From the NCBI GenBank assembly GCA_902782395.1, contig CACZNF010000055.1:1-5048 (forward strand): a stretch of 5,048 nt of DNA, in the 5' to 3' direction. This DNA is from an uncultured Erysipelotrichaceae bacterium (lineage in GTDB: Bacteria; Bacillota_I; Bacilli_A; RFN20; CAG-826). Numbering within the stretch: the first letter of the stretch is position 1; the number at the start of each line of letters is the position of its first letter. Position numbers and translations under genes: made by a program. The notes under the pieces are model-generated. The model was not told the origin of the DNA. It saw only the letters and a program-made list of their open reading frames with translations, and searched no databases. Below are positions 1 to 5,048 of the stretch, one piece after another.

Positions 1-1640
1 TTCTTAACAGCAGCGGCTTTACCAGCATAAGCTTGACCGTTGTGGTCAACTAAGTTACCAGCTTTATCTGGGTGAGCAACAGAGATGATGTTATTTAAAG
101 CTTCGTGAGCACCATTACCAACTGCGAAGTAGTAGTCACCAGCTTCTAAGATGTATTGTTTGTTCACTTTGTAGTCATATGTCGCTAAGAAATAACGATC
201 AAATGTGACTGTAGCTGTACGTGTTTGTTTGGCAGGAACATCAATCTTGTCATAGCCCATTAAAGCGATAGATGGTCTACCTAAACCGTTTTCTTTATCG
301 AAATCGGTATATGGTTGTTGAGCATAAATTTGGACGGACGCTTTGGCGTTCGTGTCGCCTTTATTTTCAACTTCAACTGTTGCGGTGACAGTATCATCGC
401 TAGCGTTGTATTTGAGATCGGTCATCTTTTGTTCGATTTCACCATAGGAGAGACCATAACCGAATGGATAACCCATTTCTGTAGCATAGTCCCAGTTGCC
501 TTCGTTCATGAAGACACCATTTGTACCAGTGGCGTTACCTTGACCTAAGACTGCATCTTCGTATCTGGTTTCGTAGTATTTGTAACCAACGTAGACACCT
601 TCTTTATAAACGACACAGCTGCTGTTACCAAAGTTTTGATAAGCGGCTGAAGAAGAGGCGTTAGCGGCAAATGTATCAACTAAGTGACCGGATGGGTTAA
701 CGACTTCCATAATTGGAGTGCCGTCTGGTTTTGTTTGACCAACCATCTTCTTTTCACCAGCGTCATATTTAACGAGTTGTTTTTCACCGGCTAAGACGTG
801 TGGAATACCACCAGCGCCGTAGTAACCAGGAACACCAACGTAAACGCAAGCATCGATGCCATAGTCAGCGTTATTGACCCAGTCCATAGACATTGGCATT
901 GGGGAGTTGATAAGAACGATAATCTTCTTAAAGACACCAAGTTTCTTTTGATCCCTAGCCAATTCTAAGACTTTGATTTCGTCGTTAGTAATGTCCAATT
1001 GTTTCTTTGGTGGGTCACTATCTTCTGTACCAATACGGACAAAGGTAATGATTGCGGCATCACCGTATTCTTTGAATGAATCGATGACATCTTGATCATA
1101 AAGACTGGCCTTATATTCAGCTTCAACCTTTGTACTAGGAGTGGTCATATTTCTACCAGTAAGAGTAGCATACTTGTCAAAGATGGTTCTATTAATTGAG
1201 AAACCATTCCTTTTGAAAGCCTTGTCTAATGTAACTTTTAAGTTTGGGTTTGGAGCGGCACCGCCAGCACCAGAACGCATGAATAAGTTCTTACTACCTT
1301 GACCAAGAAGAGTAACGTGTCTTTCTTCTTTACCTAATGGGAGAGCGCCGTTTTCATTCTTTAAAAGAACGGAACCTTGTTCTACTGCTTCTTCACAGAA
1401 GTTGTAGGCATCAGCAATCATGTGATACCAGCCTTCGTCTGATAAAGAGCCATTAGCGTCTTTGTATGCAGAACCTTCAACGTCGGCACTATCAATGGTG
1501 CCAATCTTTTGAGTGGATAGACCTAAGACGTCGTTGATAAGACCAGCATTAACTTCAGCTAAGTTACGACCAGCTAAAAGCAATGAGGTGAGAGCGATAC
1601 CAACGGTGGATAGACCTAACCATAATTTTGGTTTTGCCAT
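1..1640 (-). CDS. Exported glycoside hydrolase family 3 protein with permuted domain order (3' part outside window)
   Basis: This is the first 546 codons of a probable GH3 enzyme (beta-glucosidase or beta-xylosidase type, removing sugars from the non-reducing end of glycosides). The reading frame is open to the window edge. Residues 1-5 carry two lysines, and residues 7-23 are hydrophobic without a lipobox, so it is a signal peptide or signal anchor. The GH3 C-domain spans about 80-400: EEAVEQGSVLLKNENGALPL at 83-102, a GxGS-like turn near 113-116, NPSGHL at 315-320 and PFGYGLSY at 392-399. Glu206, in a stretch resembling the family GEGxD loop, is a tentative acid/base residue. An FnIII-like domain follows at about 405-515 (VEVENKGD; LMGYDKIDVPA; EAGDYYFAVGN). 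No barrel domain precedes these, so the order is the permuted one known from some rumen GH3 enzymes; the barrel and nucleophile should lie beyond the window. The ATG at 1640 is 7 nt after AAAGGA. Family is secure; substrate is unknown. Confidence 0.9.
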   Translation of the reverse strand, partial: MAKPKLWLGLSTVGIALTSLLLAGRNLAEVNAGLINDVLGLSTQKIGTIDSADVEGSAYKDANGSLSDEGWYHMIADAYNFCEEAVEQGSVLLKNENGALPLGKEERHVTLLGQGSKNLFMRSGAGGAAPNPNLKVTLDKAFKRNGFSINRTIFDKYATLTGRNMTTPSTKVEAEYKASLYDQDVIDSFKEYGDAAIITFVRIGTEDSDPPKKQLDITNDEIKVLELARDQKKLGVFKKIIVLINSPMPMSMDWVNNADYGIDACVYVGVPGYYGAGGIPHVLAGEKQLVKYDAGEKKMVGQTKPDGTPIMEVVNPSGHLVDTFAANASSSAAYQNFGNSSCVVYKEGVYVGYKYYETRYEDAVLGQGNATGTNGVFMNEGNWDYATEMGYPFGYGLSYGEIEQKMTDLKYNASDDTVTATVEVENKGDTNAKASVQIYAQQPYTDFDKENGLGRPSIALMGYDKIDVPAKQTRTATVTFDRYFLATYDYKVNKQYILEAGDYYFAVGNGAHEALNNIISVAHPDKAGNLVDHNGQAYAGKAAAVK

Positions 1641-1657
1641 AAGCTTTTCCTTTCTTG

Positions 1658-1671
1658 CGCATTATTATCGC
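1658..1671 (-). promoter_or_regulatory. Candidate operator, motif copy 1 (GH3 leader)
   Basis: On the minus strand this reads GCGATAATAATGCG. It matches the element at 2983-2996 (GCGATAATTAAGCG) at 12 of 14 positions, and partly matches the element at 2879-2893. It lies just upstream of the GH3 ribosome binding site and overlaps one possible -10 box, a position that would suit repression. The binding protein is unknown; the neighbouring AraC-family regulator is the obvious candidate, by inference only. Confidence 0.35.
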
Positions 1672-1731
1672 GCGTATAAAAATAAGCAAAAATATTCTAT
1701 CGAACTATTTTGTACTTTTTTCCTCTTTTAT

Positions 1732-1749
1732 TTAACTATATTTAGTTAA
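1732..1749. repeat. Inverted repeat upstream of the GH3 gene
   Basis: This is a perfect inverted repeat, TTAACTA, then 4 nt, then TAGTTAA, about 92 nt upstream of the GH3 start codon. It is followed by no U-tract and no gene ends beside it, so it is more like an operator than a terminator. The inner half-sites AACT/AGTT also occur in the palindrome upstream of the regulator gene (2843-2857). In DNA this AT-rich the resemblance may be chance. Confidence 0.4.
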
Positions 1750-1811
1750 GTTAGGCGCATGACTTTTATGCTACGTACAGTGGTACACATGTGCGTATGT
1801 AAATTAAGAAA

Positions 1812-1838
1812 AACAAAAAACATCGGTAAACCGATGTT
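1812..1838 (-). terminator. Rho-independent terminator of the AraC-family gene
   Basis: On the minus strand an 8-bp stem (AACATCGG paired with CCGATGTT, 4-nt loop) is followed directly by a T-rich tract, TTTTTGTTT. It begins 9 nt after the regulator's stop codon. It separates transcription of the regulator from the downstream GH3 gene. Confidence 0.88.
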
Positions 1839-1847
1839 CATTGTATT

Positions 1848-2819
1848 TTACTTATTGAATTGTTCCTCGAAGTCCATTAAGGCTTTGATAGAATCAGCGA
1901 TGGAGTAGATATTTTCAAACTCACGAGTAATTTGACTAATCTCTTTTTGTTCCATGCCAAGTCTCTTACGATATTCCTTTGGTGTGTAACCGAAATGTTT
2001 AATAAACATTCTGTTCATATATTTCGGATCAGAGAAGCCTGATTCATAAGATATTTCTAATAAGGTCTTTTCTTTATTTGGCATTAAACGGATACATTGT
2101 TCCATTCTCTTAATGTTGACGTAGTTTTGGAATGTCACACCGAATAAAGAAGTGAATAAATGTGAGAAGTGCGTTGGTGATAAGTTCTCTTGTTCCGCGA
2201 GATCTTGTAAACGGATTTGTGTTTCAAAGTTCGCATCGATATAAGAGATAATACGTTCCACACGCAGGTTCTTTTGTTTTAAGTTAGTCTTTTGTGCTTC
2301 AGAAATAATTTCATATGGCACATTTTTATAACAAGTTGTTAAGACTTTAGCGATGTTAGAAAGAATATTTAATTGATATAAAGGTTCTTCAACAAAGTAA
2401 GCTTTTGCAGAATCCACTAATAAAAGGATTAAGGATTTTAATTCATCTTCGCTTAAGTAGTCTCTTAAGTTACAAGAATTAAAGACTGTAGTTCTAATTT
2501 GTGGGAAATATTCTCTTAAGCAATGGTTAGAAATTTGAGCGAATAAGAACAAAGGTGCATCATCCATGTTTTCCATATCTAATGAATAGAGTGGATCACG
2601 CATATAGGAATGCACTTCGCCAGAGTTGATTAAATAAGCATCACCAGTTTTAAGGTTATAGGACTTATTTTTGATTTTGGCAATTCCACTACCTCTGAGG
2701 ACGATGAAGATTTCGAACTCGTTGTGGATATGTTCTTTTCTAAATTGAATGCGGTTGACTAAAAATTTAACATGTTTGAGTTTTTCGTAACGAATTAATT
2801 CAACATCTAATTGTTTCAT
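1848..2819 (-). CDS. AraC-family transcriptional regulator with N-terminal cupin sensor
   Basis: This is a 323-residue cytoplasmic DNA-binding regulator, of usual length for AraC proteins that sense sugars. The N-terminal cupin-like half (about 20-95) has HIHNEFEIFIVLRGSG at 30-45, then TGDAYLINSGEVHSY at 58-72, the typical histidine-bearing ligand-pocket pattern. A helical linker follows. The C-terminal half has two helix-turn-helix units: the first at about 203-242 (LQDLAEQENLSPTHFSHLF), the second at about 252-285 (ISYESGFSDPKYMNRMFIKH then FGYTPKEYRK, the hallmark end of the family). A tail of about 37 residues follows the domain. The ATG at 2819 has AGGAGA 11 nt upstream, a slightly long spacing. 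The gene has its own predicted promoter and terminator. The likely role is control of the adjacent GH3 gene and possibly the phosphatases; the ligand is unknown. The family call is secure, the target is inference. Confidence 0.93.
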   Translation of the reverse strand: MKQLDVELIRYEKLKHVKFLVNRIQFRKEHIHNEFEIFIVLRGSGIAKIKNKSYNLKTGDAYLINSGEVHSYMRDPLYSLDMENMDDAPLFLFAQISNHCLREYFPQIRTTVFNSCNLRDYLSEDELKSLILLLVDSAKAYFVEEPLYQLNILSNIAKVLTTCYKNVPYEIISEAQKTNLKQKNLRVERIISYIDANFETQIRLQDLAEQENLSPTHFSHLFTSLFGVTFQNYVNIKRMEQCIRLMPNKEKTLLEISYESGFSDPKYMNRMFIKHFGYTPKEYRKRLGMEQKEISQITREFENIYSIADSIKALMDFEEQFNK

Positions 2820-2842
2820 GTCAAATACAATCTCCTACCTAT

Positions 2843-2857
2843 AATAACTTAGTTATT
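2843..2857. repeat. 15-bp palindrome in the regulator's leader
   Basis: AATAACT, one central base, then AGTTATT is a perfect palindrome. It lies between the predicted -10 box (2868-2873) and the ribosome binding site (2831-2836) of the AraC-family gene. A protein bound here would block transcription, so it is a candidate autoregulatory operator. No U-tract follows, so it is not a terminator. Confidence 0.4.
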
Positions 2858-2867
2858 TGGCTACTTC

Positions 2868-2896
2868 ATATTATCATTGCGCATATTTATCCACAA
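2868..2896 (-). promoter_or_regulatory. Predicted sigma-A-type promoter of the AraC-family gene
   Basis: On the minus strand, TTGTGG (2891-2896) and TAATAT (2868-2873) are separated by exactly 17 bp. They lie about 50 nt upstream of the start codon, with a good ribosome binding site in between. The -35 box matches the consensus only moderately. The candidate operator copy at 2879-2893 falls in the spacer and reaches the -35 box. Confidence 0.5.
2879..2893. promoter_or_regulatory. Candidate operator, motif copy 2 (regulator promoter)
   Basis: On the plus strand this reads GCGCATATTTATCCA. Compared with GCGCATTATTATCGC at the GH3 leader, the first 14 positions match at 11. It overlaps the -35 box and spacer of the predicted regulator promoter. 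This is the weakest of the three copies. Confidence 0.28.
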
Positions 2897-2982
2897 CACA
2901 ATTTTGCTAAATCATGGGTAACAATGTTGCGTAATTTAAAATATACACTCTGTGTATAAAAAATAGATTATTTAATGATATT

Positions 2983-2996
2983 GCGATAATTAAGCG
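2983..2996 (+). promoter_or_regulatory. Candidate operator, motif copy 3 (upstream of regulator)
   Basis: GCGATAATTAAGCG on the plus strand matches the GH3-leader element, read on the minus strand, at 12 of 14 positions. It lies about 85 nt upstream of the predicted regulator -35 box, in the stretch between the phosphatase terminator and that promoter. Otherwise 2897-3052 is plain AT-rich intergenic DNA with no gene. Confidence 0.33.
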
Positions 2997-3052
2997 TACC
3001 TTAAAAAAGTTGAATATATCGTGCAAATAGCATTTTTGACTATTTTTTCATC

Positions 3053-3084
3053 AAAAAAGGAGCCATTAACCGTAATGACTCCTT
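3053..3084 (-). terminator. Rho-independent terminator of the phosphatase lipoprotein gene
   Basis: On the minus strand a 12-bp stem starting AAGGAG, with loop CGGT, is followed by a run of Ts. The one non-Watson-Crick position (3063/3078) is a G-U wobble in minus-strand RNA but a C-A mismatch in plus-strand RNA, which supports minus-strand use. It starts 21 nt after the stop codon at 3106. Confidence 0.9.
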
Positions 3085-3105
3085 CTAATCTTTTAAATTA
3101 ATTGA

Positions 3106-4251
3106 TTAAGCAGCGCGATAGCCTGGAACGAATAATTCTCTAATTTTATCGAGTGTTTGAGCTTCGATTCCGAAATCTTCATTTAAGTGCTTATAGGTTT
3201 TTTCTGCCCATGTAGCACCTTCTAAAGCTTCGGTTTTTTCATTCCATTTAGCAATTTCTGATTTGCCAGAAGCATCATCGACTGGTAAGACCGCTCTTTC
3301 ACCAGCGAATCTTGTCATGACATAGTCTCTAGCGCAATCTTCTTTGCTAACGCCTAATAAGCCTAATAAGAACCAAGAGACGATACCTGTACGGTCAGCA
3401 CCGTGTGTGCAGTGTAAGGCGATTGGTTTTTCATCGGCTTCAGCGATGGCTTCGAAGATCTTCTTGTATGTTTGAGCAATCTTTGTGCTGGAGTTTTGTT
3501 TACCTTCCCAACGATAGTTTTCTGTACCGGAAGCAACAGCAGCGTTTAAGATATCAATATTCCAATCATCAGAGGAAGCTGGGGATGTTTTTGGTGGAGC
3601 ATCTCTCATATCGATATCAAGTTTGATACCTAAATCTTTCATTGTGGCTTTGCCTTCGGCTGTAATGCTGTTGAATTGGGCACATCTGTAATATAAGCCT
3701 TGTTTAACAACACCGTTTTCCACTAAGGATGATTTCCAACCACCACAGTCACGGAAGTTAATGACGCCATCAACGTGAATGTAACGTGGAGCGACATCTT
3801 TAACTTTGAACTTATAGATTTTAGCTTGTGCTAAGGCTTCTTCACTAACAGCTGCTCTGTAGTAATAGTCTTGGCCGATTTCAGAATTGTAGAAATTATA
3901 AGTTTTAGCAGTAGCTTCAACTTTCTTAGCGTTTGCGAAATCGATTGTTTTAGCGATTTCAACCACATACTTGTCAGCGTCAGCAACTTCATCAAACTTT
4001 AATTCAATTGGATTTGGTTGAGATTGATCATTATGGTAGCTGCTATCTTCAGCGTTGACCTTTGGAACGTATGTTTTGATACTTGTCCAATCTGAATCGT
4101 TTAAATATTGATTCATTAAGTCAGTGTGGATGTCTTTTTCACCGAGATCGAAGTCAGCCTTTGGACCTTCGTCTTTAGAGGTGTTATTGTTTCCACAACC
4201 TGTCAAAACTAAAGAACCGAGCAATACAAATAATAATGCTTGTTTTTTCAT
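3106..4251 (-). CDS. Predicted lipoprotein: FnIII-like module plus tyrosine-phosphatase (Y_phosphatase3-type) domain
   Basis: This 381-residue protein is predicted to be lipid-anchored on the outer face of the membrane. Residues 1-19 form a lipoprotein signal: MKKQ, a hydrophobic run, then lipobox LTGC with Cys19, followed by a polar linker. Residues about 78-155 look like an FnIII-type beta-sandwich (PIELKFDEVADADKYVVEIA). The phosphatase domain starts at about 160 with NFRDCGGW (165-172), then GLYYRCAQFNSIT (185-197) and LDIDMRD (211-217). The P-loop HCTHGADRTG is at 280-289, with nucleophile Cys281 and phosphate-binding Arg287. These are hallmarks of the MptpB/Listeria LipA-like family, which acts on phosphotyrosine or phosphoinositides. 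Here Ala285 replaces the Lys usual in that loop, so the substrate is open. The start at 4251 is chosen over an in-frame ATG at 4284 because AGAGGA lies 7 nt upstream and the signal peptide begins there. It is about three-quarters identical (by eye) to its upstream neighbour. Confidence 0.9.
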   Translation of the reverse strand: MKKQALLFVLLGSLVLTGCGNNNTSKDEGPKADFDLGEKDIHTDLMNQYLNDSDWTSIKTYVPKVNAEDSSYHNDQSQPNPIELKFDEVADADKYVVEIAKTIDFANAKKVEATAKTYNFYNSEIGQDYYYRAAVSEEALAQAKIYKFKVKDVAPRYIHVDGVINFRDCGGWKSSLVENGVVKQGLYYRCAQFNSITAEGKATMKDLGIKLDIDMRDAPPKTSPASSDDWNIDILNAAVASGTENYRWEGKQNSSTKIAQTYKKIFEAIAEADEKPIALHCTHGADRTGIVSWFLLGLLGVSKEDCARDYVMTRFAGERAVLPVDDASGKSEIAKWNEKTEALEGATWAEKTYKHLNEDFGIEAQTLDKIRELFVPGYRAA

Positions 4252-4310
4252 GTTAAATTCCTCTCTTTGCTCTAATATTCTCACATTATTCGTTTTATTA
4301 AAATAGGATT

Positions 4311-4316
4311 ATTATA
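4311..4316 (-). promoter_or_regulatory. Candidate -10 box of the phosphatase lipoprotein gene
   Basis: A perfect TATAAT on the minus strand lies about 60 nt upstream of the ATG at 4251 and downstream of the neighbour's terminator. The hexamer at the usual -35 distance is poor, so the promoter may be weak, need an activator, or be a chance match in AT-rich DNA. Confidence 0.4.
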
Positions 4317-4348
4317 TTTTTTGTAGTTGTTTATCATGTGAAAGATAG

Positions 4349-4371
4349 AAAAAAACCAGGCATAGCCTGGT
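4349..4371 (-). terminator. Rho-independent terminator of the upstream phosphatase paralogue
   Basis: On the minus strand the 7-bp GC-rich stem ACCAGGC/GCCTGGT with a 3-nt loop is followed by a run of Ts. It starts 26 nt after the stop codon at 4398. The two phosphatase genes are therefore probably separate transcription units. Confidence 0.9.
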
Positions 4372-4397
4372 CTTATATGACTTTATTGCGGGGTTAA

Positions 4398-5048
4398 TTA
4401 TGCACCTGCTGGTCTAGTATAACCTGGAACAAATTTTTCTCTAATTGTTTCAAGAGTGTCCGCGGCAATACCGAAGTCATCTTTAAGGTGTTTATACATC
4501 TTATCAGCGAATGTTGCACCTTCTAAAGCGTTGGTTTTTGTAAACCACTTGGCAATTTCACTTGTACCAGTAGAATCGTCTAATGGCAAGACTGCTCTTT
4601 CGCCAGCGAATCTAGTCAAGACATAGTCTCTACCGATATCGTCTTCATTAACGCCTAATAAGCCTAATAAGAAGAAGGATGTAATACCTGTACGGTCAGC
4701 ACCATGTGTGCAGTGTAAGGCAATTGGTTTTTGATCAGCATTAGCAATAGCTTCGAAAATCTTCTTATATGTTGCAGCAATGCCACCCGTACCTTCCCAA
4801 CGTGAGCTTTCAGTGCCAGAAGCAACAGCAGCATTCATGATTTCGATCTTCCAATCGCTTGATGAAGCTGGAGAAGATGATGGAGGTCTATCTCTCATAT
4901 CGATGTCTAATTTAATGCCTAAGCGCTTTAATTCTGCTTTACCAGCGGTCTTAATGCTATTGAATTGAGCACATCTATAATATAAGCCTTGTTTAATAAC
5001 ACCATTGGGTACGAGGTTTGATTTCCAACCACCTGTGTCACGGAAGTT
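4398..5048 (-). CDS. Tyrosine-phosphatase-family protein, paralogue of the downstream lipoprotein (5' part outside window)
   Basis: The last 216 codons are visible and the frame stays open to the window edge, so the start is missing. The visible part begins at NFRDTGGW, the start of the phosphatase domain, and includes GLYYRCAQFNSI and LDIDMRD. The P-loop HCTHGADRTG (4686-4715) has the catalytic Cys and Arg and the same Ala in place of the family Lys. Against its downstream neighbour, about three quarters of residues match by eye. The neighbour has four extra residues just before TYKKIFEAIA, and the C-terminal tips differ (TRPAGA here). By analogy the missing part should hold a signal peptide and an FnIII-like module, but this cannot be seen. 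An internal ATG at 4898 would cut off the NFRD motif and is not the true start. Both copies keep catalytic residues, so neither looks like a pseudogene in the visible part. Confidence 0.9.
   Translation of the reverse strand, partial: NFRDTGGWKSNLVPNGVIKQGLYYRCAQFNSIKTAGKAELKRLGIKLDIDMRDRPPSSSPASSSDWKIEIMNAAVASGTESSRWEGTGGIAATYKKIFEAIANADQKPIALHCTHGADRTGITSFFLLGLLGVNEDDIGRDYVLTRFAGERAVLPLDDSTGTSEIAKWFTKTNALEGATFADKMYKHLKDDFGIAADTLETIREKFVPGYTRPAGA

Larger units (their letters stand above)
1641..1811 (-). promoter_or_regulatory. Leader and promoter region of the GH3 gene
   Basis: This gap lies between the regulator's terminator and the GH3 start, and holds no gene. A clear ribosome binding site, AAAGGA on the minus strand, is at 1648-1653. 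No promoter is convincing. One candidate -10 is TAGAAT (1694-1699) with a poor -35. Another is TAATAA (1662-1667) with a weak TTGCTT 16 bp upstream. The upstream part (1732-1800) is rich in short inverted repeats, including CACATGTG at 1786-1793, as expected for a regulated promoter. Because a terminator precedes it, the GH3 gene is probably transcribed from its own promoter in this gap. Confidence 0.45.

Noticed and set aside
315..548. Plus-strand open frames at 315-548, 1513-1749, 3405-3626, 4124-4306 and 4780-4968
   Set aside because: Each lies mostly or wholly antisense to a well-supported minus-strand gene, has no clear ribosome binding site, and encodes no recognisable domain.
1513..1619. 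14-bp direct repeat GTGGATAGACCTAA at 1513-1526 and 1606-1619
   Set aside because: It is in frame within the GH3 N-terminus and encodes LGLST twice. With only two copies and preferred codons, it is most simply a chance or minor coding repeat.
1819..1838. Terminators at 1819-1838, 3057-3084 and 4355-4371 as mobile-element or CRISPR repeats
   Set aside because: Their sequences are unrelated to one another, each sits just after a minus-strand stop codon, and each is followed by a T-tract on that strand.
2820..3052. Small gene or structured RNA in the gap between the phosphatase and regulator genes
   Set aside because: No frame with a start and ribosome binding site stands out, and apart from the palindrome and promoter elements I see no stable multi-stem structure.
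4252..4284. Longer start for the phosphatase lipoprotein (ATG at 4284, adding 11 residues)
   Set aside because: The added residues would put a charged stretch before the lipoprotein signal, and the good ribosome binding site at 4259-4264 is placed for the ATG at 4251.
4398..4898. The paralogue as a complete short gene starting at the ATG at 4898
   Set aside because: The frame continues to the window edge with 50 more residues closely matching the neighbour's phosphatase domain, including NFRD, so the true start is outside the window.

Overview
The window reads as chromosomal DNA of a low-GC Firmicutes-type bacterium, possibly an uncultured gut member of the Bacilli/Erysipelotrichia. The reasons are an AT-rich base composition, strong AGGA-type ribosome binding sites, Rho-independent terminators with U-tracts, a Gram-positive-style lipoprotein signal, TAA stops and TGG-coded tryptophan (standard code). 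Taxonomy is inference only. I see no RNA genes, CRISPR array, insertion sequence or phage genes.

All four genes are on the minus strand, so transcription runs from high to low coordinates. At the right edge (4398-5048) is the C-terminal part of a tyrosine-phosphatase-family protein, ending in a terminator. Next (3106-4251) is a complete paralogue: a predicted lipoprotein with an FnIII-like module followed by the same phosphatase domain, with its own -10 box and terminator. Then comes an AraC-family regulator with a cupin sensor (1848-2819), also with its own promoter and terminator. At the left edge (1-1640) is the first 546 codons of a glycoside hydrolase family 3 protein. Its domain order is permuted: the GH3 C-domain and FnIII-like domain come first, and the barrel is expected beyond the window.

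Each complete unit has its own terminator, so this is a row of single-gene transcription units rather than one operon. The likely theme is surface use of a carbohydrate or phosphorylated substrate: an exported GH3 enzyme, two related phosphatases (the complete one predicted to be exported), and a sugar-type AraC regulator. A short motif (CGC, an AT-rich core, then TATCGC) occurs upstream of both the GH3 gene and the regulator, and overlaps the regulator's predicted promoter. This makes it a candidate operator linking the two. The most distinctive points are the tandem phosphatase duplication, the unusual P-loop (Ala where this family usually has Lys), and the permuted GH3 with an insertion in its C-domain.
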